A stretch of DNA of 53,046 nucleotides from Cylindrobasidium torrendii FP15055 ss-10 (Eukaryota; Basidiomycota; Agaricomycetes; Agaricales; Physalacriaceae). The notes beneath the pieces were generated by a model. That model searched no databases. It saw only the letters and a program-made list of their open reading frames with translations, and was not told where the DNA came from. Where the stretch lies: assembly GCA_000934385.1 (NCBI GenBank), contig KN880597.1:1-53046 (forward strand). Reading direction: 5' to 3'. This document shows, piece after piece, positions 23,117 to 35,310 of this stretch (position 1 is the stretch's first letter; every line of letters begins with the position of its first letter). Made by a program: the position numbers and the translations under genes.

Positions 23117-24077
23117 TTAGTAGAGAGGGTGGTGCTGCTGTCCTTGGTGACTTCCATATCCGAACGATGGGTCATACGGACTACTCTCGAACGCGCCATA
23201 CGATAGTCCATCCGGTGGGAGATACATCTCATTGGAGTATGCTCCCGGAGACGCGTTGTTCAGTCCGCCGACGTGATTATCGTGCACGCCTCCAGCGTTA
23301 GGGAACACGCCCTGCTCAGCGTGAAGGCCGTATGTGTGATAGGACGAAGTAGCAGCACCATCGTCTGCGTACATGAACGGATCGAAGTATGGCGACGAGG
23401 ATGCGGAGGGGTAGTCGAGTCCTGGTGTGGAACCATCTGAGCCTGGCGTGTAATCAGGGTAGAAAAAGACTGGAGGAGGACTGGAGTCTGGCGTGAAATG
23501 TGGGTCTGGCGTACGTGTGCCCTCTGTGAAGAGTGGTTCGTAGTTCTGGTGGTGCATGCCGGAGTCGTGGTGCAGAGAGGGCGTGTAGTTATCCTGGACC
23601 CATGGCTCACGCGTCTCGACTATCGGCACAGTGGGGTAGGGTGAGTATACTGAGGGCAGCGTATCCTGCGGTACCGCTGGGAGCGTAGTCCTGCGGATTG
23701 GGACAGGCATTGGCGGTGGAGTTGCCTCCTTCTTGCGCGCGGGAGGCTGGTCTTCACGGAAGAACGGCTGACGCACAGGCTTGGCGCCATAGGCTTTCTT
23801 CTTTACCATACCATGGACCTGCTGCAGTTGTCCAACGAGTGTCAGTCCTGGTTGCTCGTATGTCTTTGGCCGCGAAAGCTGGGGCTCAGAGGATGTGCGC
23901 TTCGGACGGGTATGAAGCAGAGAAGGCTGCAGATAGATGAAGAGCGCCATCAGTAGTTGAGATTGGTACGCGTACGTATATGAGTGCTGGATCTTCGAAC
24001 CCTTGCGCGTCGTGGATGGAGTGAGCGCCTGCTGGCAGGACAGCGTACTGGTGCGCTGGATCCCCAGAGTGTTGCAT
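23117..24077 (-). CDS. Hypothetical Pro/Tyr/Ser-rich low-complexity protein
   Basis: Two exons (23976-24077 and 23117-23926) encode 303 residues. Exon 1 starts MQHSGDPAHQYAVLPAGAHS. Exon 2 holds a short charged segment (RPKRTSSEPQLSRPKTYEQP, then LQQVHGMVKKKAYG) and then a long region with repeated Tyr, Pro, Ser, Asp and Gly (PVFFYPDYTPGSDGSTPGLD, SPYDPSFGYGSHQGQQHHPL). It looks intrinsically disordered, in the style of transcription activation regions or phase-separating proteins. No domain recognised. A TATAAAA box (24170-24176 on this strand) lies about 95 bases upstream of the ATG, which supports this start. Confidence 0.65.
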
Positions 24078-24169
24078 GCTGGTATGAGAGCAAGCCGCCC
24101 GAGAAGCCAAATTCCGAAGCGTCCGTGGTAGATCCGAGAAACGGCTACTTACGAGGGGTGACGCTACCT

Positions 24170-24176
24170 TTTATAC
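24170..24176 (-). promoter_or_regulatory. TATA box of the 303-residue protein gene
   Basis: TATAAAA on the minus strand, about 95 bases before the ATG at 24077. This is a normal spacing for a fungal core promoter with a short 5' leader. Confidence 0.55.
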
Positions 24177-25671
24177 GCCAGAGGTTAGCATTTTGGGTTC
24201 ATCATCGATAAACGGTCCGACGCCACCCTGCCAGCAGCTGGGCGTTCGGTGGGGAGCATGTGGCCCACGAAGCGTTGCAGCCCTGCGGTAGCACCCAGTC
24301 TGTGACTGGCTGTTCTGCAAAGTGAGCGTCGAAGGAGCGAGCACCGGCCCTAGATCACCGATATCATACGATGATGGTAATGGAACCGACATCGGTACTT
24401 CCCGTATACCCTTCAAGCAGTGGAGAATTCTGAACCTCGAGTATGTATAGAGAGGTCTTGCGAATACTCCATATGTGAAAAGATAATACATGCATAGAAA
24501 ATTCGAATGCTTTGCATAATTCCCAGGTGATGTGTATGGCTCCTAAAAGCGCAAAGTGGCATTAGAGACGAAACCGTGACGGTCTTTACACGTACTGAAA
24601 GAGTGACTTTGAGCAAAAACGTCGAGTGGCGCTCACTTCTCATAAGACTCACTGTCCACTTAGCTTGCAGTGGATTGGCGTAGAACGAAATCCATGCTGA
24701 CTGTGGCGCAGTAAACGATCGAAGCAGGTGATCACTGATCCGCGATTCCCACGGTTTTACCACGTGCAGAACGCATTGCGCTTTGCTATCTCCCGTCACT
24801 ACGATCACCGCCGACGCAGATTCCGGCGCTCGTTTGGCGTCGTCTCACAAAAACCATCGGCGCTTCTACTGGCCATCTTCCAATCTTCACTTCTGGCCGC
24901 CTTCCCGACGTACAGGGATCCATTTCGCGACGCGCAAGCGCCGAGGGTCGTGAGACGATATACGGTGGTTTTAGGTCTCAAAGACAACTTTTCACGGTGC
25001 GCAACATGCCTTCTTTCTTTTTAATGTTACTCATGGGAATGGTTTGTAGGATTGTGTTTCTGCGTCAATCTCGTCTCAGTCCGCTGGCGATTTTTCTTCC
25101 CTACGGGTCTTGGTGTGTCTGGGGCGACCACTGGCTTTCCATCCCACTGACGTCTATGCTTAGAAGCCTCTCTCAATTCAACACGTAACATCGCCCACAA
25201 ATCTCGCGTTCAAGCTTGTGTCCAATCCTTGTACTTTCCTCTCCCTAGTAACGCATCCCCAGTAAGTTGCTCTGTTTCCGCTGAACATCGTAATTGCTTA
25301 TTCTACCCAGGCCCTCCATATTTCCCACCAGTTTTTCTTTGCCTGCTGTTGAGACTCCATAAATCACCGCGTTTCCTTCAATCCGCCGACCCTGTGTATA
25401 TATTCTCGTTCCTCTCAGTCCTCAAACTCTGTGTCCGATCTCAGTCTCAAATTTACGAATCTTGCACGTCTTACGACAACATAAATTAGAGCACCTGTAC
25501 TTCTCTCAAAGCAACCCACGTACGCACAAACTGCCTCCATATTTCTCCCAACTCATTCATCTTCAGTGTATCACCAGTATTATATCACATACTTTTCCAT
25601 TTCCATAATTTTCAAGGTAGGCCCGATTCCGCTCGCCCGGCAATGATTTGTCGACTAATGCTTTGAGTAGA
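24177..25671. other. Intergenic region between divergent genes
   Basis: About 1.5 kb. Minus-strand open frames at 24171-24491 and 24413-24808 can be joined by plausible GT-AG splices, but they end on the TATA box of the neighbouring gene and have no recognisable domain. I record no gene. The stretch 25200-25660 before the plus-strand ATG is pyrimidine-rich and likely contains that gene's promoter and leader. Confidence 0.4.
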
Positions 25672-28242
25672 ATGTCCGTGCGCGCGCGCCGACCCAAAGC
25701 GGGTAATCGACCGAGCAGTATGGTCTTCGTTGGACCCCCTGCTACCCCGTCTTCAAAATCTCCAGGATCGTCTATGTACCGACTGGAATCACCTAGCACC
25801 CAGACCCAATACGTCTCCTCGCCTACTGGGTCTGCCTATAACCTGACCTCCCCAACGCCGCCGACCACCCTCGCGAAGAGCCCCTCCAGCGGCTCGGCCA
25901 AAGTTTCCATATCGTCCAGCAGACAGTCCAGCTCCTCAGGTCGCTCGCCGTCACACCCAGTCTCTCGCCAAAGCTCCAATAGCCCCGATGTCGACTTCGA
26001 TCCTGGCTCGAGTGTACGCAGCACGGCTACCATAACAATGCGGTCTCCCATCAATGAGCGTCATAAAAAGAACGGCGGAAGCTATCGACCCTCTCACGGA
26101 CGCGTGCATAGCTTTTCATCAAGTGTATTCGAGACAGGTCCTGCAGACCTCCCTGAAGTCCCCCGCACCCCGAGTCCTGTCGATGAAGACGACGATGAAA
26201 TTGTTAATGGCGGCAGGAGTGGTTTGCCAAGCCCCCCGGCGACCAATTCGGACGCCAGCAACAGCTTGAACGGCAGTATTCGTGTAACGGGCCCCGAGCT
26301 ACTCACCGAAGAGAATCTCAAGAGACTTACTACTACGACTTCTGCTCGCCCACCTAGCCTCGAGGTGCCCAAGAGTGCGAAGAGCTATGCTAAGAGTGGT
26401 GGAAGTCGGGAGGACCGGGATGGCGCTATCTCACTTTCGAGGGTGAAGAGTTTGGCGGAGCGAAACCGAGACGTATGTCGTTCTAATCCTTTATGTCCTG
26501 CTCTGAACATCACTACAGGCACTTGACCGCATCGCTCGATTGAGTCCTGCGCCGAGACCTGGATCTGCTGGTCTGCATGCCAAAAGCATGAGCATGAGCC
26601 GTATGCGGTCAGACAGCGCTGCTCTAGACAATGCGAGCGTACGAAGTAGCAGGCGAGAGTCTCAACTACGCAGTGGCTCGCCGCCGCCTGCTCGAGTCAT
26701 GTCCCCCGAATCATCTGTCCGCCGGAACCGCCTGCTCAGCGCCCCCGTTAGCCCAGCCAAAGCCCGAAAAAAGGTGTCTATGCAGGACGTGAACCAGCGT
26801 TCGATGACGCAGGATGGCGGGGCCAAAGCCATGACCATGCGCAGCGTGCGTCCTGAGAGCTATAGCAGCTATGCTGATCGTTCAGAAAGCCAGCGTTCGG
26901 AAAGTCGAACAAGCTATGACCGGCCAGAGAGTCGAATTGATGCGGCGCTGGCCGCTGCAGCGAGTGCGAGGCGAATCCCAGAAGAGTGGCGCGGGACGCC
27001 AGATGTGTTTGGCGGGAGAGCGCAGAAATCGAGAGGCGGGAGCGCGGAGAGCGCGTTGACCCTGAGGAACGATGGGCCACGGCCGCTGACGAGCATGAGC
27101 CAGAGGTTCCATGACGAAGAAGTCGTGTTTCCTCGGGCGCAAAGCAGTCTGCGGATGCGTGAGGAGGATGGGCTGAGGTCGGCGAGCAGTTTGTCGAGGT
27201 ACTCAGGTGGAGGGGTGGCGGAGAAGACGCTCGATCTCATGCGGGAGAGTCTGAGAACGTTCACGAATCAGGTTGGTAAGGCCAACCAGCTCCAGGATGA
27301 CGAGAAGAGGGCGATAGTCAGGCATGCGGGGGATGTGGTCGCGTTGGCTGAGAAAATGTGGACGGATATGCGGGCTGGGACGCAGGCAGCGCTACAAGAG
27401 CAAATAGATGGCGAAGTTGAAGAGTGCGTTCACACGCTTATCTTCTGTGCGTTTCTGACAAGCGATTTAGTCCCTCAAGTGGTGTCGTTCAGGCTTGGAG
27501 GCGCATTGGGGGTGACTACAGAGATGCGGCTCGAACGGCTGATGCGTTGATGCAGAGCGTTACAGCGCTGCTGTTGCATGCTGGCAAAGCTCTGCGACAA
27601 GGGGACGCTTCCAGTGCCAGAGATATCTTCAACGCGTCTCCCGTGCAGCAGCGGAGCGCGACGAGCATGGGATATACACCATCTCCAGCTCCCACAGGCT
27701 CGATGCGGCGAGTCTGGGAAGAAAGTCCTACCCCAGCACCTCGTCGAGAAGCTCCAGCACCGCCGCCAAGTTCTGTGAGGCCGAAGACGAGGAGACCGAC
27801 ATTATCGAGCATCTTTCCGACGAGCTCGGCTGCTCAGCCAGTGTTGACCACGACTGAAGCTGATTCACCGCCGTCCAAACGAGAGAACAATAGACTGTCT
27901 ACGCAGGATGGAGAACTTAGTCGGCCAGGTAAAGAGGCGATGGGCCGGCTGAGGACGATCTCGGCCGGGAAAGATAAAGGCGGAGGGCATGGGAAGAGTC
28001 CGAGTGCGCCTGGGCCAAGAGTCAGGCAGTCGACGGAGTTTTTGACGCCCGCAAGGAGGTCGGTGGAACTGTCGTCTGGAGATGAGAGTGGCACATCGAG
28101 TGCAAAGAGGAAGAGTGGGACGATTGGAAGAAGCGGTACGATTGGCCGGGGAGAGGGAATCGGACTTGGGAGAACGCCGAGCGGACACGCAGCGGATAGG
28201 GCAGCAGTTGAGGGGAGGAGGAGTAGTATAAGTGGGAGATAG
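25672..28242 (+). CDS. Large Ser/Arg-rich protein with C-terminal helical region
   Basis: Three exons (25672-26472, 26519-27423, 27471-28242; 2478 bases) encode 825 residues. The ATG at 25672 is the first in a long frame; an ATG at 25643 opens only a short upstream frame. Residues 1-480 are disordered: Ser/Pro/Thr-rich with many SP and RxxS sites (SRQSSSSGRSPSHPVSRQSS, VPRTPSPVDEDDDE, RVMSPESSVRRNRLLSAPVS). Around residues 505-610 the sequence becomes helical (EKTLDLMRESLRTFTNQVGK, AIVRHAGDVVALAEKMWTDM, then DYRDAARTADALMQSVTALL). A second disordered, basic tail follows (RKSGTIGRSGTIGRGEG). This layout suits a cytoskeleton- or polarity-linked phosphoprotein, but that is only a guess. I do not recognise the family. 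Confidence 0.75.
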
Positions 28243-28761
28243 TATGCATCTTTTCGAACAGTTCTTTATGTAATATGAGTATGCGTTGTATGTATTGTAT
28301 TTCTCTCGATGATTCTGGTTGACTGCCTACATCTGCTTGACCGGTTCTGCTCTTTCTGCGTTCGCCTTATTCGGAGATACAAACAGAATCTAAATCGATA
28401 GAGACTACTGCGCGCCTGCATTCGGCCTTACATAGGAGTTAGGTTGCCGCAGGAGATTCAACATCAATATGTTCTTTTTCTGGGGTCCTACGACCTTGAT
28501 CTGGTCGCACACGAGTGGCGAGCAACAAAAGTGAAGAAATAGTTCCACTGGTCAATTTCAGGAGCTTCTTTTATCACCTACAGACTCACAGTGATGAGTG
28601 TCATCGCAAAGTCTAGGGAAATTCAGGAAAATTCGTCTTTGTTCGAGGGGAGCCAAACATCGCTCCAAAAAAATAAGTATTGGCTGGATACATACAAATA
28701 CAATTGTTCCGCGTTAAAACTCTGGTATATGCCGCCTATTTAATCCTAACAGACACACTCC
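28243..28761. other. Convergent intergenic region
   Basis: About 520 bases between the 3' ends of the Ser-rich gene (+) and the Cys/His-rich gene (-). No gene is seen. Confidence 0.5.
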
Positions 28762-30852
28762 TCATATGCCCAACGACTGCAAAATTCTGCCGGCCTCCAT
28801 CTCCATTTCCTTCCACAGATCACATCTTTGGAGGACATGCTTGATATGCTGCGCCATTTCTGGGCGTGTCCTTGTACCGCACAAGCAATGAAGTTGTTCT
28901 ACTTCAATGTGATAGTGAAGTACATGCTCGGCGTTGTCGATACAAGCCTTGCTATGATTCGGGCACCTTATGTCTTGAATCCTTTTGGCTTCAAGTTTGA
29001 GGTGCGCGTCGAGATGCCCCACCGTCATTTGAATTCCCCGACAGTCCGAGTCGTCGTGCATGGGGCAGACGAACGTTGCGCCTGGAGGAAGGCGATGTCG
29101 TTTGCAGTGAGCTCCCTCCTTCATGAGAGCCGCCAAATTCGGAGTGATCCCAGCAATCCTTTCAATCCCCACTGTAGTATCCTCGACAAGCCGGAGAATA
29201 TGAGGAAAAGCTTCCCTGAGCTGTTTTCTGTGGTTGGCGGAAAAGACCTCTGTGTGGAGTTCGTGCGTCGGTACAGTGACTGGCTGCTTCTTGGGTTTTC
29301 TAGATTTGACCGTGGGTCTGACCTCCTTGACAAGGACCTTTCGTGGAGGTTGACCGTGCGGTAGCTCATTTGGGGCACTGCGCTTCCGTGTAAGAGTTGT
29401 GCTTTGGCTGTATGCTCTCAATTAAGAAACCACGTATTGCAAGAACAACGAAAAGACGGAAAACGTACGTGGTTGAAATGATGGCGGGGGTGGTAGACAC
29501 AGGGATGGGCACTTGATGCAATGCTCTGCATTTTCCTCAAACTTCTGCATCACAGAAACGAAAGTGAAACGTACGGCTGAGCTTGGCGCATGAGTGGAGT
29601 GGTTTCATAGCTTCTGTCCATCCATTCGTAGCGCGAACGGCCCAACGCGCGTTTCAACGCCGACTCTGTATTTCTGAATGGCTTCGACGAGGAAGACGAG
29701 GGGCTTTGGGACGAAGACGAGCCACTCGCTCGGGATCCAGACGCTGGCGTCTTGTCAGTTGTTGCTGGGAGTTTGTGTCCCATCTTCTTCTTGAGCTGCC
29801 GCTGAATGCGGATGCTCGGCGGTGGTTGGGGTGCAGAAATGCTGACGTAACTACATCAGCCGGAAAGAATATAGGCAAGCAATGTGAGAACGCACTCTGA
29901 TGGTGAGGTCGACGGTCCACTGACTGCGTCTTTCTCGGAATTCATACCAGGAAGATGTCTACAGAATCTGAGCAAGACAGGAATGTCAGTTGAAACAAAT
30001 GGCTCGCACTGTAATTCCTGCCACAAAGCTCCGCCGTCTTCAACGGCGTTAGAGGCTGTTTCCCGTATTGTTGTTGGAAAATTCGTGGGAGCAGTAGCCA
30101 GCTCTAATGCCCGTCTGATACTATGAGTTTTTGATAGCGGTTTACTTCGTTTAATTGAAACTCACCTTGAATCTGTTTCGTCTCCGTTGCTCATGGGTTT
30201 ATTGGACAGTGCGTCAAGCTCGAGTCTATTTGCAGTCAATCATCGAGGTAAATAATTCCAAATGGATGCGCACTCTAGTTCCAGGCTAAGACCCCCGTCG
30301 TCCTCGTCTTCGACTTCCGAATCGACGTTTGTCACGGCGTTGTTAGCCTGTTCCGTGAGCGAGTCTCTGAAAGAACGAAGGGTTCATTTAGCGCTCGGAA
30401 AATAAGTCTGAATGTTATTTATTAGCTCACCTCATCAGTGTCTGTGAGAGGGTGTCTCCAAGTTCTTTTTTGGTACCGGCGAGGATGATCGGGATCTCCT
30501 CAAACTCTTCGTCGTCGTCACTTCACCACGAAACAGTCAAAGTGTGCCACAATGAGGAGCAAATAAGAACTCACGAGTTAACCTCCTCGGCCTCATTGTC
30601 AAGCCCTTCTCTGAGAACAATGAGCCTGCGTACACAAAGTCCTCAACTAAAGACGTACACAGTCTGTTCGTCGTTCCAGACGACATTCCCATAGACGTCT
30701 ACACCACCATCGCAGTCCGAGTCCGAGTCCGAGTCCGAGCTGGAGTCATTTTGACTAGTTGTCGCATAGGATGGTGTAGCCACCGTGAACAGTGTGTCTT
30801 CAGAAGATGTCGAACTGTATCCGCAGACGACGGTAGACAATGCCCTAAGCAT
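28762..30852 (-). CDS. Nine-exon protein with acidic N-terminus and Cys/His-rich C-terminus
   Basis: Nine exons close in phase: 30659-30852, 30575-30625, 30431-30520, 30274-30366, 30166-30225, 29896-30120, 29575-29850, 29469-29525 and 28762-29416 (1701 bases, 566 residues). Every splice keeps a protein-like frame, which supports the model strongly. The N-terminus has Ser-Asp repeats (SDSDSDSDCDGGVDVYGNVV) and acidic linkers. The middle has a poly-Ser tract (SSSSQSPSSSSSKPFR) and a basic linker. The last 150 residues hold many Cys and His in pairs (HCKRHRLPPGATFVCPMHDD, CPNHSKACIDNAEHVLHYHI, LHCLCGTRTRPEMAQHIKHV), suggesting one or two zinc sites. I do not recognise the family. An in-frame ATG at 30891 is an alternative start, and a 42-base optional intron is possible within exon 6. 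Confidence 0.7.
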
Positions 30853-32020
30853 TGTCAAACGGTATATCGTCGCATAAAAGCAGACATACATGATAGAGCA
30901 GGGATTATCGAGACAACTACCGCGAAGTATGTGGTTGAAAGACAAGGTGGATGGGTGACGGTCACATCAAGAAGCTAACGGCCCGATCGTCCAACGGCTA
31001 TACTCCTTTAGGTTTTGGTTTCCGTATGTTCTGACAAAGAGTAATCAAACTGGAATCTTTGTTGTCAGAAACGTGACTACGAAGACCGGCGATTTTCCGC
31101 AGCTTATTGTATAGTGATTCTTCAACCTGGGCCGGAGCAACTTAGTATAGTCTTCGAGTCGTTGGTGAACGACTCTGACGTTGAGCACCTGTATCGGTGC
31201 TACTCTCTTCTCGCGACTAATGATAGGCAAGGTAAAACTATCTCTTCATTATACAAATGCCAAGTTTTCCACCGACACAATTATCTAGTACAAGAACCTT
31301 CGTCCGGGCCTATGAAGACATGATACTACGGTCCACACAACCCAGAGAGTCGTAGCAGGCTAGTGATCTAGGCGTCAAGGCCAATTAATAGTTCTGAGGA
31401 GAATAAGTCCTCTCTGCTAAGATCGGTCAGCATTTTTTGGTTCTGTTAGGACGGATTAGGAAAGAGCTTGACAATTCATGTCGTACGTTAGCGATCGAAA
31501 TACTACTAGTACTACGAGTTTGAGTAGAAATGCTTCCATTTTTAAATAGATAGAATTAGGTATCTTCAACTACATTGTCGTTGCCGTACATGTACTAGAC
31601 CCATCCCAGTCAACATAAATGCAACTTTCGTCTGAGCTCGTGATTCTTCCTGTGTTATAGCGGAACCTTCCAGCTCAGATCTTTTTTTTTGCTCATACAG
31701 CTGAAAGTAATTACGTTTCTGGTAGACAAATTGCCTGTGTATAAGCAGGGCAACCCCGCTGACTTAACTTAAGAATCATTGATCGGGCCGACGCGGCCAA
31801 GCCGGCCGCCTCCTTCATCTCTGTCTGTGCCTCCATTGCCGGGTTTTCTCAATACAACAAACTCCCTTTCACATTCAGGATGCCAGCTTTCGGACAAATA
31901 ACTGTAGCAAGGGGTGCATGAATCGCGTGATACATATCCACGTCATGCCTCCATGACAATTACCACCACTACCGCGACGAATCTTGTCTTTGAGCGGAGT
32001 GCTACTTTCTTTCACGAATT
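30853..32020. other. Gene-free intergenic region
   Basis: About 1.2 kb between divergent genes. It is moderately AT-rich with a short T run near 31680. No coding pattern, tRNA or clear repeat is seen. Confidence 0.5.
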
Positions 32021-33026
32021 ATGCCAGCAGACCGTACTTCACCGCTCTCCCCATCCGGACAGCAGCCTATCATCCTCTGTCTGGCGCTAGACCGCCATTC
32101 CGGGCATCATTGGCATCATGACCATGCGTTGGCACGGCGGCGAGATGTACAAACATACGAGGTGCGCGGATTGGATCATGCTTTTTCTTCTCGCTCCTCG
32201 AGCCTTATCATCGATATTGATTCTGATGCACTAGAGAGCCATCCAAACCATGTATGCAGCCTTTCCTACACTTAACCAGTCAATGCCCCTCGAAGTGCAC
32301 ACTCGAGGCAGAGTTGGAGGCGCGCTGGTCCTAATGAATGCGGACAACTGGAAGGTTCTTGTCCTGCGGAAGTCCTTCAACGAACTGCTTGTGTCGCAGC
32401 AGGCCGCGACCGCTCACATCGCAGAGGAACGTGAAGCAGTTCCATCAGCAGCTTCAACAAGCACAATACCCGGACCCTCAGGCGCGTCAAGTCCGAATTT
32501 TTCTACCACACCAAGCCACCCCCCTCTTAACAGGCCTGGAAAGGCCTCACCGACGCCGGGGAACATAGGTCCACGGCCCATATTACCGCTGCCTAAGCGT
32601 CGTGAATCAACCACAGCGCATGACAAGCTGCCGTCACATCGTAATTCGGGACCACTGCGCCCTGCAGCTGACTCGACTCGCGCACAACGTCCATCAACGC
32701 CCACAGAACCAACAGTGTTTTCCATCACCGTCGAGCTCCTCGCGGGGACAAAACGCGTTTTCAAGAATCTCTTGCTGCCGACGACCGTCCTTGATCTCAA
32801 GGCAATGGTCCGTGCGGACGTAGGGCTTGACATGGGCGTGCAAGAGATGCGACTGTACGCTCTAGCGAGTGTCGACGACGACTTGGGCAAGCGCAAGCAA
32901 ACGGAATTGGATTTGGAGGACGAACGTACACTGCATTCGTACGGCCTTAGTGATGGAGAGAGTATGGTATATATTGGGACAGCTGCGAAGAAAAGGAAGA
33001 AAGGGAGGAGTAGCTGGGTCTATTAA
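32021..33026 (+). CDS. Protein with C-terminal ubiquitin-like domain
   Basis: The main exon encodes MPLEVHTRGRVGGALVLMNA, then KVLVLRKSFNELLVSQQ, a Pro/Ser-rich linker (about 90 residues) and a C-terminal domain. The domain begins VFSITVELLAGTKRVFKNLL and continues TVLDLKAMVRADVGL, MRLYALAS and DLEDERTLHSYGLSDGESMV. The order strand, strand, helix, strand, then short helix and the GLxDGExM motif is typical of ubiquitin-like domains. There is no terminal Gly-Gly, so it is probably not conjugated. It ends in a basic AKKRKKGRSSWVY. The start is uncertain: ATG 32021 needs a splice (best donor near 32161) to ATG 32283, which could itself be the start. The partner is unknown. Confidence 0.65.
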
Positions 33027-33426
33027 TCATCTAAATTTATCGCCTCTTTATGAAGTCAAGATGACACGACGATGCCCATCGCTAGTAGTCCACAGTAAGA
33101 GGTGACATGATGACCACTGATGGTCGATTTCTAATTGAGGATAAACTTGCCGAGCATCTGCTGGAGAAAAAACCAAAGTGAAGACGTACCAATTACACGA
33201 AAAAAGACATTTTCCACACTTCCAGAACGCAGAGTCATGGGCAGAAATGGTCACTGTAGTTGAACCCTTCAAGTGAAAACAAGTCGCAGCTGAGTATGTT
33301 AGGACTACATAAAATCCAGTCTTCGACTGACTTTGACACTTTGGGGGACTCAAGTATTAGTATTACATTGCACATTCAAACTGATACACCTATGTATTTA
33401 ACTTCTAGGTATGTATCATATCCACA
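33027..33426. other. Convergent intergenic region
   Basis: About 400 bases between the ubiquitin-like gene (+) and the FSH-type gene (-). No gene is seen. Confidence 0.5.
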
Positions 33427-35310
33427 CTATCGTATCAATGGCTGAACCTGCACACCTTCTTCGCTCTCATACCCCGAATCCACACTCCACCGCTTCGCCC
33501 TCACACCCACACCCATATTCGCGTTTCCTTTCGTGTTGACCACCAGCCCCTTGACATTCTTCCCGCGCGCGCCAAAGTCAAAGACCTCCACCGAATCCGT
33601 CGGCGTGAACGGTCCATCCCAGCTCGCATCAGACAGCGTCGACCGCATTGAGCTGATAGAGTACCTCGACGGACTCGTATCCCTATGCGTCAGCTCCAAG
33701 CTCGAAGAATGCCCCGACTCAGACCGTGCCTCTTCTCCCTCGGACTCATCCAACTGCTCAATCTCCAACTCCTCGTCATCAGAATCGGAGAACACCGACC
33801 GCTCTTCCTCTTCGGGCTCAGCACTGAGCTTGTCCGCATACACCAAAGCAGCCGGCGCACGCGCAAACGGCGGACGCGGCGTCGTATCCAATTTCAGCGC
33901 CTGCTGCCTCTTCTTGTTGAACACAAAGTGTGCATCGGAGAACGGAGAATGCTCCTCCAAATCCGCGTCGAATCCTTCCTCCTCCACATCGTCGTCTTCT
34001 GAATCATATCCCTCGTCGATAGCAGGCAATGGCTCTCCAAGACGATACGGCGCCAACACCAGCGCCCCAGTCCCCCCACTGCCACCCACAAGCGACTCCA
34101 AAAACGCATGTTGCGGGTGAGACGCCAGCTGCGGCAGCAGCCTTAGCGACGCCGACGTCGGCGACGCAACATCCACCCCGAACGGGTCTTCGAAAAATGC
34201 AGAGAAAAACGCTGGCCAAGGCGGACGCGTGGGCACAAAGTGTCCTAATCAAACCAAAAGCAAAGTGGGTCAGTATGGCTACTCATCGCATCCAACGCCA
34301 CACGCACCACCAATATGCTGTTCCACTCTCCTATTCCTGTGATGCGCAAGCAAAAACAGCGTCTTCTCGTTCGGCACAACGGGGTCCTTGTACCCTAGGA
34401 CATGCAGCACCGGTGTCTGCAGCACCACAGCAGGCGGCTGGACAGTCGCTTTCTTCCTTGTCGCTGCACCGAACGCGTTCGCCGTTGCCGGTGGACTCGG
34501 AGGTGCAGCCGTAAATGGATTTGTCGACTTGAGGAACGGGTTTCTGTTGATAGCGACAGGTCTTGATGTTCCCCGGAGGAGATACCCAGATACACAGACA
34601 AGGTATTTCCTGCGTAACACCTCGTATCAACACAGAGGCATAACATGAGAAGGACAACATACAAAGGCGGATGCACCGCTCTGCCGTGGACGTTAAACTC
34701 TGGATACAAGTCCGGACATTCCGTCTGGCGAAGTAGTCAGCCAAAGGGCGTTGGAGACGATGTGTAGTTAGTTAGAAGACGCACCATAGCAGCGACGAGT
34801 TCCGCCACGGCAGCGCCCTGCCCTATTCCCATCACTCCCTCATACTCCTCTTCCATCAGCGCGCGCTTGAGCACGTCGAGTGTGCTCTCCTTCACCCGAG
34901 ACTCGTCTTCATCGTTGGCGACAGTCTCCAAGTCAGCGTCGGAGGTTACCCACGCACGCGGCGTCAGATCTTCCACAGGCGATGCACTAGGCAGCGTAGT
35001 TGGACATGATGGCTGCTCCAGCGGCGCGAGCGCATGGGGGGCATCGAGGAACACTGACATAGCGATTCAGTACATTACTAGATGATTTCAAAAAGGACGT
35101 ACGAAATTCGAGCTCAGGCGGGGATGATTCCAAGATGGGTGACATCTACATGGTCAGATCATGGGATTGAGAAGAGAAAGGACTATCATACCGAACGACT
35201 CATAGTGAACGCGTTCTGGCCGTAGCTACAAAAACATTAGCCCTAACGGATAAGTGGTGATGCAGTAGCACGCACCCATGCAGAACGAGTATCTTTCGTG
35301 TCAAAGCCAT
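33427..35310 (-). CDS. FSH-type serine hydrolase homologue lacking the nucleophile serine, with long acidic tail
   Basis: Seven exons close in phase (35276-35310, 35192-35225, 35103-35145, 34785-35053, 34663-34724, 34308-34609, 33427-34244; 1563 bases, 520 residues). The first 270 residues follow the FSH1 alpha/beta hydrolase family: RKILVLHGYGQNAFTMSRS, FLDAPHALAPLE, then the nucleophile elbow, then HVLGYKDPVVPNEKTLFLL with the acid Asp, and GGHFVPTRPPWP with the base His. The elbow, normally G-x-S-x-G, reads GVMGIGQGAAVAEL: residue 115 is Gly (codon 34821-34823). The usual chemistry is therefore missing while the rest of the fold is kept. The last 250 residues are an added acidic, Ser-rich region (EEEERSVFSDSDDEELEIEQ, GYDSEDDDVEEEGFDADLEE) not found in typical 220-260 residue members. 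It is probably a pseudoenzyme with a binding or scaffold role, which is inference. Confidence 0.8.

Noticed and set aside
24171..24808. Possible spliced minus-strand gene
   Set aside because: Two GT-AG joins give an open frame, but it ends on the TATA box of the next gene, has no start I trust and no recognisable domain.
28828..29364. A 178-codon plus-strand open frame
   Set aside because: It is antisense to the last exon of the Cys/His-rich gene, which closes in phase over nine exons.
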